A stretch of DNA of 64,000 bases from Williamsia soli (GTDB lineage: Bacteria > Actinomycetota > Actinomycetes > Mycobacteriales > Mycobacteriaceae). The stretch spans positions 62,001-126,000 of the forward strand of contig NZ_JAFRDR010000013.1 of assembly GCF_017377795.1 (NCBI RefSeq), in the 5' to 3' direction. Shown here one piece after another: positions 1 to 8,808 of this stretch. The notes beneath the pieces are model-generated. The model was given only the letters and a program-made list of their open reading frames with translations. It was not told the origin of the DNA and did not search any database. The translations under genes and the position numbers were made by a program. Each line of letters starts with the position of its first letter. The first letter of the stretch is position 1.

Positions 1-286
1 GATCCAAGGCGAGATCGACGTAGTTGAGTCCGCCATTGGTCCCCGGATCCACGCCCTTCACCGTCCCGACCAGGACACCCCGATACTTCACATCCGAGTT
101 GGAGGGGAGCCCGTCCCCGACGTTGGCGAGCACCGCGGTCGCCGTCACCGTCTTGTCGAACGTTCCGTTCATCTTCGCGTAGAGCGCGACGAGCAGCAGC
201 GCCACCACGGCCAGGGCCGTCAGACCGAAGATGAACAAACGGGTGTTCGAGTTCCCGCGCGGATCGGTATCGAAGATCACGGGCAT
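1..286 (-). CDS. MCE family protein, N-terminal part (cut by window start)
   Basis: This gene runs off the left edge; about 95 residues are visible. Residues about 15-35 form one hydrophobic segment (FIFGLTALAVVALLLVALY), followed by the start of the MCE domain (DVKYRGVLVGTVKGVDPG). That is the usual layout of an Mce protein anchored by one N-terminal helix, with the MCE domain outside. Mce proteins are the substrate-binding or tunnel parts of lipid and steroid importers. The start ATG at 286 lies 3 bases after the yrbEB stop, so it is co-transcribed with both permease genes. Which mce operon this is (mce4 would mean cholesterol) cannot be told from this piece. Confidence 0.88.
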   Translation of the reverse strand, partial: MPVIFDTDPRGNSNTRLFIFGLTALAVVALLLVALYAKMNGTFDKTVTATAVLANVGDGLPSNSDVKYRGVLVGTVKGVDPGTNGGLNYVDLALD

Positions 287-289
287 CGC

Positions 290-1144
290 TCAACCACCGA
301 GCCGCGCGCCGGAACCGACGCCCCAGAGCGCCATCGTCAGCAGCAGATTGACGACGATCATGGCAGAGATGCTCGCGCGCATCGCACGTCCGGCCGCCGT
401 ACCGACGCCCTGCGGTCCGCCGGATGCGTAGAAGCCGTAATAGCACTGGATGGTGGAGGTGATTATTACGAACACAACGGCTTTGAGCATCGAATACAGG
501 ACGTCCGTGCCGTTGAGCACGAGTCGGAAGTAGTGTTCGTAGGTTCCTGCGGACATGCCGCTCGACAAGCTGACAACACCCTGCACCGTCACGTAGTTCA
601 GCGTGAGACAGATGAGGTACAGCGGGATGATGGCCACGATGGACGCCAGGATGCGCGTCGTCACGAGGTACGGGATGGGCCGGATCGCGAGCGCTTCCAT
701 CGCGTCGATCTCTTCGGAGATGCGCATGGCGCCGAGCTGCGCGGTGAACCGGCAGCCGGCTTGGGCGGCGAACGCGAGAGAGGCCATGATCGGGGCGAGT
801 TCCCGGGTCGCCGCCGTCGACGCGACCATACCGGTGGCCGGCTCGAGGCCGAGTAGATGCAGGGCCTGGTACCCCTCGATACCCACCAGGGCACCTGCCG
901 CGGCCCCGAGCACGATGATCACACCTGCCGTCCCACCGCCGACGACTATCGACCCGTTACCCCAGGTGACATCAGACAGGATGCGTAGGAACTCTTTTCG
1001 ATAATGCCGCAGGGTCAGCGGGATCGACACCAACGCCTTCACCAGAAACGCGACCATGTGACCGAGTCGCATCACCACTGCACCCTGGGATGCGGCGGCC
1101 GCCGCGATCGGACGCACCCCGGGTGGGTAATACCTGGAGGCCAT
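290..1144 (-). CDS. YrbEB-type MlaE-family permease of an Mce importer
   Basis: 284-residue integral membrane protein of the MlaE/YrbE permease family. Mce systems use two such permeases (A and B) with a shared ATPase, MceG/Mkl, normally encoded elsewhere. The family signature around EEIDAMEALAIRPIPYLVTTR is present, and several hydrophobic helices fill the rest. The start at 1144 directly abuts the yrbEA stop (TAG at 1145-1147), indicating translational coupling. An mce gene follows after 3 bases, which is the standard yrbEA-yrbEB-mceA order. Confidence 0.92.
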   Translation of the reverse strand: MASRYYPPGVRPIAAAAASQGAVVMRLGHMVAFLVKALVSIPLTLRHYRKEFLRILSDVTWGNGSIVVGGGTAGVIIVLGAAAGALVGIEGYQALHLLGLEPATGMVASTAATRELAPIMASLAFAAQAGCRFTAQLGAMRISEEIDAMEALAIRPIPYLVTTRILASIVAIIPLYLICLTLNYVTVQGVVSLSSGMSAGTYEHYFRLVLNGTDVLYSMLKAVVFVIITSTIQCYYGFYASGGPQGVGTAAGRAMRASISAMIVVNLLLTMALWGVGSGARLGG

Positions 1145-2074
1145 CTAGAACCCCGTCCGCGGGAACAACAGGACGTAGAGCTGCGTGAAGCCGACGTTGA
1201 CGACCATCAAAAGGATGATCGAGGCCACGACGGTGGCGTTGACCGAGTTGGCCACGCCCGCCGGTCCGCCGCGGGTGTTCAGACCCTTGTGGCAGGCCAC
1301 GATCGCCACGATGGCTCCGAAGACGATGGCCTTGATCATCGTCAGGTAAAAGTCACCGACTGTCGCAAAGGATGCGAAGGTGGACACGAACGTCCCCGGG
1401 GTGCCGTTCTGTACGAATGTGTTGAAGAGATAACCGGAGAAGAAGCCGACGAAGCAGACGACTCCGGTCAACGACACCCCGACGAGGACCGCCGCCGCCA
1501 GGCGTGGCACCACCAGCCGGCGGATGACCGACAGGCCCATGACCTCCATGGCATCGATCTCGTCGCGGATCTTCCGCGATCCGAGGTCGGCGCAGACCGC
1601 CGAGCCTGCGGCCGACGCCATCAGCAGGGCCGCCACCATCGGTGCCCCCTGTCTGATCACCGCCAGACCGCTGGCCGCACCGGCCATGGAGGTGGCGCCG
1701 ACCTGACCGGCCAACAGCGCGAACTGAATTGACAGCGTCATGCCGATGGGGACGGCGACGAAGACCGTCGGCATCGCCGACGCCGACGCCATGAACGCTG
1801 ACTGCCGGATGAACTCGACGAAGGGGAACTTCAAGGTGAAGATGTCGACGATGAGGTACTGGATCGCTCGGAGACCCAGGACTGCCTGCCCACCGACAGT
1901 CTCGAGTGCGGCAACCGGGTGGCGCCGGACGTATCCGCGCGACCACTTCTTTATCTCGCCTACCGCAGATTCTCTTCGAACCTTGGGCACGACATCGGCT
2001 TTCGGAATCGGTACCCGTTGCCGATGGCGTACCGGTTGCGGCCGGGCCGGCGCACCGCGGTCGAGGATCGCCAT
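1145..2074 (-). CDS. YrbEA-type MlaE-family permease of an Mce importer
   Basis: 309-residue MlaE-family permease, first gene of the mce operon here. It carries the conserved stretch KIRDEIDAMEVMGLSVIRRLVVPR and about five to six hydrophobic segments. The start is well supported by GGAGG six to seven bases upstream. The protein is about 45-50 residues longer than typical YrbEA proteins because of a basic N-terminal extension (about residues 1-60) before the first membrane segment. The 237 bases upstream (2075-2311) carry no gene and presumably hold the operon promoter; I see no clear operator there. Confidence 0.92.
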   Translation of the reverse strand: MAILDRGAPARPQPVRHRQRVPIPKADVVPKVRRESAVGEIKKWSRGYVRRHPVAALETVGGQAVLGLRAIQYLIVDIFTLKFPFVEFIRQSAFMASASAMPTVFVAVPIGMTLSIQFALLAGQVGATSMAGAASGLAVIRQGAPMVAALLMASAAGSAVCADLGSRKIRDEIDAMEVMGLSVIRRLVVPRLAAAVLVGVSLTGVVCFVGFFSGYLFNTFVQNGTPGTFVSTFASFATVGDFYLTMIKAIVFGAIVAIVACHKGLNTRGGPAGVANSVNATVVASIILLMVVNVGFTQLYVLLFPRTGF

Positions 2075-2311
2075 TGGTCCTCCAGCTCTGCCCTGTCTGT
2101 CATCGGGTCGGCTCGGCAGCAGTCGACCACGGTGGTGGACCCGGCTCAGCTCGTTGACGGCACCAGGGCTGTTGGGCCGTCAAAACCTTGATCTGAGGCG
2201 GTATGTCTGGCGTCGGGGTACCTGGTCTCAACCCCGTGTGGTCGCCGCCCCCTCAGCCGGCGACCACACCGTTCAGCGCGTAGCGCGTCTACGTTCTGCG
2301 ACGCGGCGGCG

Positions 2312-3082
2312 TCACAGGTACCACCCTCCGTTGACGCCGATGATCTGCCCGGTGATGAAACCGGCCTTGTCCGAGGCGAGAAATGCTGCGGCAGCGGCGA
2401 CATCGTCCGGCGTGCCGGTTCGCCGTACCGGCGTCATGGTCGCGAGCGCATCCAGATCGGGGACGATCCCCGTCTTGACGCCGTTCTGAGCCATCGGGGT
2501 GTCGATGATCGACGGCGGGATCGTGTTCGCGGTGATGCCCAGCGGTGAGAGTTCGAATGCAAGCGCTTTGGTCAAGGCGATGACACCGCCCTTGGATGCC
2601 ACGTAGTGCGCTCGATTCGGCGCACCGGACTGCGCGCTGGACGAGGAGATCGTGATGATGCGACCCCAGCCCTGCTCGATCATGTCCGGCACCGCCGCCT
2701 GGATGGAATTGAAGGTACCCGTGAGATTCACCTCGATGAGTCGATTCCACGCCTCGAGCGTGAGGTCGACGAAAGGAACATCTCCGTCGATGCCTGCGCT
2801 CGTGACGATCACATCGATCGGACCGAACTCCGAGCGGACCTTCGCGAAGGCCGCATCCACCGCATCACGATCGGTGACGTCAACCGCCCCTCCGATCGCG
2901 GTATATCCGTTGTTACGCAGTTCCTTTGCAGACTTCTCCGCCAGATCACCCTGCTGATCCAGAAGCGCGACCCGGTGTCCTGTTTCGGCGAGATGCTCAG
3001 CCGTGGCCAGCCCGATGCCGGACGCGCCACCGGTGATCACCGCTACGCGGTCGGTCGCGCCGTTCTTGTCGCCGTCGGTCAT
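2312..3082 (-). CDS. Short-chain dehydrogenase/reductase (SDR)
   Basis: 256-residue classical SDR. The N-terminal NAD(P)-binding TGGASGIG motif, the SSSSA strand with catalytic Ser, and the YVASK Tyr-Lys pair are all present. It ends in VNGGWYL, as in many FabG-like enzymes. It overlaps the upstream P450 gene by 4 bases (ATGA), so the two form an operon: the P450 probably hydroxylates a substrate and the SDR oxidises the resulting alcohol. It resembles the SDR at 41255-41965 (shared VDL, SSSSAxSG and ITxNxxPP stretches), so the two may be paralogues. Substrate unknown. Confidence 0.9.
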   Translation of the reverse strand: MTDGDKNGATDRVAVITGGASGIGLATAEHLAETGHRVALLDQQGDLAEKSAKELRNNGYTAIGGAVDVTDRDAVDAAFAKVRSEFGPIDVIVTSAGIDGDVPFVDLTLEAWNRLIEVNLTGTFNSIQAAVPDMIEQGWGRIITISSSSAQSGAPNRAHYVASKGGVIALTKALAFELSPLGITANTIPPSIIDTPMAQNGVKTGIVPDLDALATMTPVRRTGTPDDVAAAAAFLASDKAGFITGQIIGVNGGWYL

Positions 3083-4380
3083 GAGGCATCCTTTTCTACG
3101 TTCTCGGTGATCGGGGTGAACTCGAGATGGAGTTCGGTGAGGCCACGCAAGATGTAGGTGGGCTCGAAGCTGAACTTCCGGTCGCCGGCCGGGCCGTGCG
3201 CCGATTCGGAGATCTTGATGTCGGCCATCCGGTCGAGGATTCGCTCGAAGGAGACAACCCCCTCGATACGGGCCAGCGGTCCACCCGGGCAGGAGTGGAT
3301 ACCGCGCCCGAATGCCATGTGCTCCCGCAGATTACTGCGTTCGAGGTCGAACTCGTGTGGATTCTCGAAATGTGTGGGGTCACGATTCACCGCGCCGGCC
3401 GCGATCATGACCGTAGTTCCGGCAGGAATGTCGACCTCACCCAGCTTCGTGTCCTTGACCGCCAACCGGAAGCCGGCCTTGACCGGACCTTCGAGCCGGA
3501 GCGTCTCCTCGATGAAGTTGTTGAGCAGACTGCGATCATCGCGCAGACGTTGTTGCAACTGAGGATCTTCGGCGATGAACCGCAGACCGGCACTGAGCAG
3601 CTTGACCGTGGTCTCCTGTCCGGCGGCGAAGACGAATGTCGCAGAACGCACGACATCGATCACCTCGGGCGTGGTGCCATCCGCGTACTTGGCCTGTGCA
3701 AGTTTTGTCAGCACGTCATCGCGAGGATCTCGTCGACGCTCCTCGATGTAGGCGCTGAACTTGTCGTCGAGCCATTCGAGCGGATTCGCCGACAGGGTGT
3801 CGCCGTCCGTGGCGCCGGGCCGAGCACCCGGGCGGGGCACACCCAACTGGATCCGGAACTCCTCGTGATCCTCTTCCGGAACACCCAGCAGATCTGCAAT
3901 GACAAGCAGCGAAAAGGGTTTCGCGTAGTCCGTGAGGAACTCGGTGCTTCCGCGCTCGAGGAATTCGTCGAGCTGGGTGTCGGCCAGCTTCCACATGAAC
4001 TCCTCGTTCTCCTTGAGCCGGCGAGGAGTGAGCAGCTTGTTCAGCAGGCCGCGGGCGCGCTGATGCTGAGGCGGATCCATCGTCACCATGTGTTCGTGCA
4101 GCGGCATCTTCTCGCGGTGCTCTGCGATGAGCGCGCTGATGTCGTCGCCTACCGGGGTGAAGGGCAGATCCGGGAACGGCCCGCCCACCGAGATGCACGA
4201 GGAGAAGTTCTCGGTGTCCCGGAACACCGTCATCGCTTCGTCGTGTCCGGTCACCGCCATGACGCCGTGATGGGGTTCGCGGACCACCGGGCACTTGGCC
4301 CGCAAGTGGTCGAAGTAGGGGTTCGGATCGGGGATCAGTGACTGATCGGTGAAGAAGTCAACTGAATCGAAGTCGCTCAA
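3079..4380 (-). CDS. Cytochrome P450
   Basis: Soluble bacterial P450 monooxygenase of about 433 residues. It has the I-helix oxygen-binding motif AAGQETT, the ExxR pair (EETLR), and the heme-thiolate loop FGRGIHSCPGG. The reading frame is open up to 4467, but I choose a TTG at 4380 because GGAGGG lies about 6 bases upstream and the protein then begins close to the usual P450 N-terminus. It overlaps the downstream SDR by ATGA. No ferredoxin is adjacent; the nearest is at 42952. The promoter region holds two TGCTNAGCA-like palindromes that may bind the neighbouring TetR protein. Confidence 0.92.
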   Translation of the reverse strand: MSDFDSVDFFTDQSLIPDPNPYFDHLRAKCPVVREPHHGVMAVTGHDEAMTVFRDTENFSSCISVGGPFPDLPFTPVGDDISALIAEHREKMPLHEHMVTMDPPQHQRARGLLNKLLTPRRLKENEEFMWKLADTQLDEFLERGSTEFLTDYAKPFSLLVIADLLGVPEEDHEEFRIQLGVPRPGARPGATDGDTLSANPLEWLDDKFSAYIEERRRDPRDDVLTKLAQAKYADGTTPEVIDVVRSATFVFAAGQETTVKLLSAGLRFIAEDPQLQQRLRDDRSLLNNFIEETLRLEGPVKAGFRLAVKDTKLGEVDIPAGTTVMIAAGAVNRDPTHFENPHEFDLERSNLREHMAFGRGIHSCPGGPLARIEGVVSFERILDRMADIKISESAHGPAGDRKFSFEPTYILRGLTELHLEFTPITENVEKDAS

Positions 4381-4446
4381 GACAAGCCCTCCATATCGTG
4401 CGCAAGACCGGATGATGATGGGGCTGGGCCTTGCCGCTGCTGTGCA

Positions 4447-4478
4447 CACGCTCAGCGTGCTGTGCATATGCTTAGCAT
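4447..4478. promoter_or_regulatory. Two candidate TetR operators before the P450 gene
   Basis: Two palindromes with the same core lie about 20 bp apart centre to centre: CACGCTCAGCGTG at 4447-4459 and ATGCTTAGCAT at 4468-4478. A third copy, TGCTCAGCA, is at 5292-5300 upstream of the tetR gene. Spacing by two helical turns and the presence of the motif at both promoters fit a locally acting TetR regulator. This is inferred from sequence only. Confidence 0.5.
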
Positions 4479-4565
4479 GTCAGCAGAAATGGGGTCAAGG
4501 TGTCTTTTCGAAGAATCTGAAACAGATTTCCGGACGTCCTACCCGGAGGGCCGCCGAAACCGGCT

Positions 4566-5204
4566 CTACGCTGGGTGATTCGGGAAGGGCATGCCCGTCA
4601 ACGCTTCGAGCTCGTCGATACGCGGCTCGCCCTCCAACTTGCGGAGGTACGACTCGACGAACGCGAAGGTCTCCTTCTGCCCCGTGCTCATGCCGAGCGA
4701 CTCCTCCATGATCAGCACCCTCGAGACACTTGTCATCAGCGTGATGGCCACGACTGCGGACATCTCGTCGGGATCAACTCCGTAGCGCGCCAACGTCTCT
4801 TCGATCACCCGCGCGGCGTCGACCCGGAATCGCTCGGCGTAGCGCCCGATCTCCGCCCGCAGTTCCTTGCGGTGGTTCGCGAGTGCGATGAACTCCATGG
4901 TCAGCGCGGTCGCGGCGGGATCGATGCTGAATCGCCACAATGCCCACAGCGGCTGAGAGGCCCGCAGCGCGAGCGCGTGGACTTCGATTCCCTGTTCGGC
5001 ACGGCGCTGAAAAACGGCGGAGAAGAGTTCATCCATGGTGCGGAAGTAGTAGTGGACGAGTTGAGGCTTGAGGCCCGCCGCCTCGGCGACTCGTCGTGAA
5101 CTGACCGCGGCGTACCCCTGCTCGACCATCAGTCGTTCGGTGGCGTCCAGGAGCACGGTTCGATTCTTCGCATCCGGTGCGCCGAGCCTGCGTGGCGATG
5201 CCAT
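4566..5204 (-). CDS. TetR family transcriptional regulator
   Basis: 212-residue TetR repressor. The N-terminal helix-turn-helix is clear (EQGYAAVSSRRVAEAAGLKPQLVHYYFRTMDEL, about residues 30-62); the C-terminal ligand domain is not diagnostic. The frame extends to 5252, but ATG at 5204 is preferred because GGAGG lies about 10 bases upstream. It lies upstream of the P450/SDR pair on the same strand, separated by 185 bases, and probably controls them and itself through the TGCTNAGCA palindromes. Confidence 0.88.
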   Translation of the reverse strand: MASPRRLGAPDAKNRTVLLDATERLMVEQGYAAVSSRRVAEAAGLKPQLVHYYFRTMDELFSAVFQRRAEQGIEVHALALRASQPLWALWRFSIDPAATALTMEFIALANHRKELRAEIGRYAERFRVDAARVIEETLARYGVDPDEMSAVVAITLMTSVSRVLIMEESLGMSTGQKETFAFVESYLRKLEGEPRIDELEALTGMPFPNHPA

Positions 5205-5291
5205 GCCCGTCACCTCCGTCCTACTTCGCCCGGTCGATCCGCCGCGGATCACCGATGAACACGCTCAACAATTCACCTCACGTTAGGCGAG

Positions 5292-5300
5292 TGCTCAGCA
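5292..5300. promoter_or_regulatory. Candidate TetR operator upstream of the tetR gene
   Basis: A 9-bp palindrome TGCTCAGCA sits about 90 bases upstream of the tetR start and matches the core of the two palindromes before the P450 gene. It would allow autoregulation. The stretch 5205-5494 otherwise contains no gene and only a degenerate copy (5408-5422, GAGAATCGCAATATC) of the catabolic-operon palindrome described elsewhere. Confidence 0.4.
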
Positions 5301-5494
5301 TTCGCGAAGTTCAGCCCGTCGAGAGTGCTGACCATCACGTCTCGCTTCGCCGGGCTGGCGACGGGCCGCAGGTCACGACGTTTCTGAAAACATGATTTGC
5401 TTATAGCGAGAATCGCAATATCATCGAAGTTGTACCGTCAGTGGTCTGCAACGGGCCTCGAGATCTCGCGTTCATCGACCAGAAAGTGTTTTTC

Positions 5495-5890
5495 ATGCCC
5501 ATCGATGCAACCCGGCGCGAGACGTTCGACGCCGGCATGAAAGTCCGCGAAGAAGTCGTGGGCGCGCAGTACGTCGCGCGGGCGGTCGCAGCAACGAACG
5601 ACTTCACCCGGCCGGTGCAGGAACTCGTCACCGAGTACTGCTGGGGCGCGGTCTGGACCCGGCCCGGCCTCGGGCGCCGGGAGCGATCCATGATCAATCT
5701 CGCCATGCTCACCGCCCTGGGAAAACCCACCGAACTTGCCGCCCACGTGCGCGGCGCACTGACCAACGGGGTCACCGTCGACGAGATCCAGGAGGTCCTT
5801 CTACAGACCGCCGTGTACGTCGGCGTACCCGCCGCACTCGAATCCTTCCGCGTGGCAAATGAAGTCATCACCGAGAACACCGATGTCTGA
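5495..5890 (+). CDS. Carboxymuconolactone decarboxylase (CMD/AhpD-fold) family protein
   Basis: 131 residues with the gamma-carboxymuconolactone decarboxylase-like helical fold: VTEYCWGAVWTRPGLGRRERSM and an ExxxHxxGALTNG segment (ELAAHVRGALTNG). The single Cys in EYCWG and the His in AAH match the decarboxylase branch rather than the CxxC peroxidase branch. The frame is open from 5441; ATG 5495 gives the usual family length, though its RBS is weak. Its stop overlaps the next gene by several bases, so it is co-expressed with the hydroxyisobutyrate dehydrogenase-like protein. Substrate unknown. Confidence 0.85.
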   Translation: MPIDATRRETFDAGMKVREEVVGAQYVARAVAATNDFTRPVQELVTEYCWGAVWTRPGLGRRERSMINLAMLTALGKPTELAAHVRGALTNGVTVDEIQEVLLQTAVYVGVPAALESFRVANEVITENTDV

Positions 5891-6782
5891 ACGCCCGAAC
5901 GTGCGGGTGGCCTTCGTCGGACTGGGCAACATGGGTGCTCAGATGTCCGTCCGACTACTCGACGCCGGCTATGACGTGGTGGGTTACGACCCCAGCGACA
6001 CGGCCCGCAGGTCGTTCGTGGCGGCCGGCGGCACCGAGGCCACGACGGCAGCCCATGCGATCCGCGGCTCGGAGTTCGCCATCCTGATGCTGCCGAGCTC
6101 GCGGGTTGTCGAGCTCGTCCTCGGCGACCCAGATGTGGTCGGCGAACTCGGTCCACGGACGACGGTGATCGACATGTCGTCCTCGGAGCCCGTGTCGACC
6201 GTCGACCTGGCGCGCACGGTGAGCAAGACCGGCGCCGTGCTGATCGATGCCCCGGTCTCCGGAGGGGTGGCCGGGGCCAAGGCGGGGACGCTGACGATCA
6301 TGGCCGGCGGCGGAGATGACGTGGTGGCACGTGTCCGAAACCTGTTGGCACCACTGGGAACCCTCACGCACGTCGGAGACACCGGCGCCGGTCACGCCCT
6401 CAAGTCGGTCAACAATCTGATGGCCGCGGTCGGGTTGCTCGTCACCTCCGAAGGCGTTGCGATCGGGCGGCGGTTCGGTATCGACCCAGCGCTGATGGTG
6501 TCGATGATCAACAGCTCGAGTGGACAGAATGCTGCCACCGACCAGAAGTTTCCCCGGTTCGTCCTGCCCGAGACCTACGACTCGGGCTTCGCCCTGGCGT
6601 TGATGCTCAAGGACATGCGCATCGCCACTGGCCTCGCCGCCGCGCTGGGTGTTCCCGCGCCCCTCGGGGATCGCGCTGTCGAAGTCTGGGCGAGCGCCGA
6701 CCGCGACCTCGGTCCCGGAGCCGACCAGACCGAGATCGCGCGCTGGACGTTCGACAATGCATCGACCCGGGCCACCTCCTGA
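5883..6782 (+). CDS. 3-hydroxyisobutyrate dehydrogenase-like beta-hydroxyacid dehydrogenase
   Basis: 299-residue NAD(P)-dependent beta-hydroxyacid dehydrogenase. The Rossmann motif VGLGNMG opens the protein, DAPVSGGVAGAKAGTL is the substrate-binding signature, and GHALKSVNN carries the catalytic Lys. The ATG at 5883 lies inside the end of the CMD gene (stop 5890). Family members oxidise or reduce small 3-hydroxy acids or tartronate semialdehyde; the actual substrate is not evident. Two paralogues lie at 47227 and 48104. Confidence 0.9.
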   Translation: MSERPNVRVAFVGLGNMGAQMSVRLLDAGYDVVGYDPSDTARRSFVAAGGTEATTAAHAIRGSEFAILMLPSSRVVELVLGDPDVVGELGPRTTVIDMSSSEPVSTVDLARTVSKTGAVLIDAPVSGGVAGAKAGTLTIMAGGGDDVVARVRNLLAPLGTLTHVGDTGAGHALKSVNNLMAAVGLLVTSEGVAIGRRFGIDPALMVSMINSSSGQNAATDQKFPRFVLPETYDSGFALALMLKDMRIATGLAAALGVPAPLGDRAVEVWASADRDLGPGADQTEIARWTFDNASTRATS

Positions 6783-6811
6783 TCGATCTGCAAGGGGCAC
6801 CTACGAGCGCG

Positions 6812-7182
6812 TCACCGGCGCAGTTTCTCGATGGTGGGAGATGCCTGGGCGGCTTCTGAGTACGCCAGTTGGCGCAGGTTCGGATCGGTCAGGACCTGAA
6901 CGTTGAACCGCGCGTACCAACTCGGGGTTCCGAGCTCGTCCAGGTGAACCGTCGACGGGCGTACCAGGCAGGCGACCCAGTCTCGAACCTCCGTCGAGCC
7001 GTCGATGTCACGGAGCATCTCGGCGCGTTGTTCCCCTGTCCCGCTGCTTCACTCACCTGTCGGTTCGACACGGCGAACAGACCGTGCTCGGCGAACAACC
7101 TCTCTGCGGCAACAAGGATGAGTTCGCGCGTCGCTGCGGCACGACCCGATCTCCCGTTGTCGACTGCGGTGCGCATGGTCAA
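6812..7182 (-). pseudogene. Decayed TetR regulator with internal deletion and frameshift
   Basis: Reading from 7182, the frame encodes a good TetR N-terminus (AATRELILVAAERLFAEHGLFAVSNRQVSEAAGQGNN). It then breaks near 7030 and continues in another frame (EMLRDIDGSTEVRDWVACLVRP, then WYARFNVQVLTDP), which is the middle of the same kind of TetR protein. The rest of the DNA-binding domain (the usual YHFGTK part) is missing and the C-terminus stops after about 68 residues. About 120 codons remain of an expected 200 or more. It overlaps the stop of the aldehyde dehydrogenase, so it was probably the last gene of that operon. Confidence 0.75.
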
Positions 7183-8651
7183 ATACTGATGCCGATCAAT
7201 TTGGTGTCGAGGTACTCGCTGATGCCCTCGGCCGCGCCTTCCCTGCCGAGCCCGCTCTCTTTGATGCCACCGAACGGCGCCGCCGCCGACGTCGGGTTGA
7301 TGTCATTGATGCCGACCATCCCGAATCGCAACTTCTCCGAGACCCGAAGGGCGCGAGACAGATCCCGGGTGTAGACGTACGAGGCCAGCCCGTAGTCCGT
7401 GTCATTCGCCATCGCGACGACCTCGGCTTCGTCGTCGAACACGGTCACCGCTGCGATCGGGCCGAAGGTCTCTTCGCGATAGATGTCCATGTCCGCGGTG
7501 ACGTCGGCGAGCACAGTCGGCGAATAGAAGAAGCCGCCGTCGAAACCCGTTCCGGTGAGCCGGTGTCCGCCGGTCAGGACGCGAGCACCGTGCGCGCGGG
7601 CGTCATCGACCTGACGTTGCATGCGGAGCACCGCCTTCTCGTCTATGAGTGGTCCGACACCACTGGTCGCAACCAAGCCGTTGCCCGCTGTGAGTGTGCG
7701 CGCCCGTGTCACGAGGGTCTCGAGAAAGACCTCATACAGGGAGCGATGGACGAAGATCCGATTCGGGCTGATGCATGCCTGCCCGGTGTTGAGGAACTTG
7801 ACCAAGCTCGCCCCTTTCGCCGCATGCACCGGATCCGTGTCCTCGAACACGATGAACGGAGCGTGCCCACCCAGCTCCAGCGACACGCGCTTGACGGTGG
7901 AGGCGGCTTCGCGCGCAAGCATTTTGCCGACCGCGGTCGAACCGGTGAAGGCGATCTTGCGTACTGCGTTGCTGGCGAACACCTCACCGGAGAAGATTGC
8001 CGGATCCGCGGTGGTGACCAGGTTCGCGACACCGGGCGGCAGCCCCACATCGTCGAAGATTCTGAACACCGCCATGGCGGTCAATGGTGTGTGCTCGGCG
8101 GGCTTGAGAACCACCGGGCACCCGGCCGCGAACGCGGGTGCGACCTTGCGGGTGATCATCGAGACCGGGTAGTTCCAGGGCGTCACCGCGGCCACTACGC
8201 CGACCGGTTGCCGCAGAACCATGAATCGCTGATCGGCGCGTGCAGACGGAATCGTCGAACCGTAGACGCGTTTCGCCTCCTCGGCGAACCAGATGAGGAA
8301 GTCGGCCGCATAGCCGACCTCGGTACGAGCCGCCTTCAGGGGCTTTCCCTGTTCCATCGTCATCAAGGTGGCGAGGTCGTCGGCGCGCTCGAGCATCAGC
8401 CGGTGCGCCTCGTAGAGATATGCCGAACGCGCGTACGCCGTCGCGCCCGACCATTGCTCGAACGCCGCATCGGCCGCGTCGATCGCTGCCCGCACGTCGC
8501 CGGGCCCCGCTGCCGCCACCGATGACAGCACGGCCCCGGATGCGGGATCGGTGACCTCGAACGTCTCCCCGGACGCGCCCGGCCCCCACTTTCCGTTGAT
8601 GTACAGCGACTCTCGGGTCGCTTCTGCGTCGTCGAACAGTGGTAAGGCCAT
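7179..8651 (-). CDS. NAD(P)-dependent aldehyde dehydrogenase (succinate-semialdehyde dehydrogenase-like)
   Basis: 490-residue aldehyde dehydrogenase superfamily enzyme. It shows VTPWNYP, FTGSTAVGK (cofactor loop), LELGGHAP (general-base Glu) and NTGQACISPNR (nucleophilic Cys). Overall it resembles GabD-type semialdehyde dehydrogenases. It is transcribed away from the MaoC operon, with a 157-base divergent promoter region between them. It likely oxidises an aldehyde or semialdehyde formed by the neighbouring catabolic enzymes. Confidence 0.9.
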   Translation of the reverse strand: MALPLFDDAEATRESLYINGKWGPGASGETFEVTDPASGAVLSSVAAAGPGDVRAAIDAADAAFEQWSGATAYARSAYLYEAHRLMLERADDLATLMTMEQGKPLKAARTEVGYAADFLIWFAEEAKRVYGSTIPSARADQRFMVLRQPVGVVAAVTPWNYPVSMITRKVAPAFAAGCPVVLKPAEHTPLTAMAVFRIFDDVGLPPGVANLVTTADPAIFSGEVFASNAVRKIAFTGSTAVGKMLAREAASTVKRVSLELGGHAPFIVFEDTDPVHAAKGASLVKFLNTGQACISPNRIFVHRSLYEVFLETLVTRARTLTAGNGLVATSGVGPLIDEKAVLRMQRQVDDARAHGARVLTGGHRLTGTGFDGGFFYSPTVLADVTADMDIYREETFGPIAAVTVFDDEAEVVAMANDTDYGLASYVYTRDLSRALRVSEKLRFGMVGINDINPTSAAAPFGGIKESGLGREGAAEGISEYLDTKLIGISI

Positions 8652-8709
8652 GCGTGATCACTCCCTCGCTCCCGCGGACGATACCGCGATGGGCGTCGAA
8701 TTCGCAATG

Positions 8710-8724
8710 TGATTATCATTTTTG
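8710..8724. promoter_or_regulatory. Weak Fur/Zur-like box between aldehyde dehydrogenase and MaoC genes
   Basis: On the minus strand this reads CAAAAATGATAATCA, matching 11 of 15 positions of an actinobacterial Zur consensus as I recall it (TGAAAATGATTTTCA) and containing the Fur-type core AATGATAATCA. It may be chance in an AT-rich promoter, since neither flanking gene has an obvious metal role. Confidence 0.3.
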
Positions 8725-8808
8725 GAAATGCCATTACCGCACGTGGTAGGACTGGAGTGGGACCGATGGACGCTCCCTGCCCAATCCGAGGAAATCCGAG
8801 GTGGCGAG

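Noticed and set aside
1..5. GATCC at the very first bases as a cloning junction
   Set aside because: A five-base match is expected by chance and the Mce reading frame continues through it.
1..286. Assigning the mce operon as mce4 (cholesterol importer)
   Set aside because: Only two permeases and about 95 Mce residues are visible, and the YrbEA N-terminus is longer than in YrbE4A; not enough to decide.
3127..4341. 404-codon plus-strand frame opposite the P450
   Set aside because: It mirrors the P450 gene, lacks domain motifs, and the P450 on the other strand has all catalytic motifs; long antisense frames are common in high-GC DNA.
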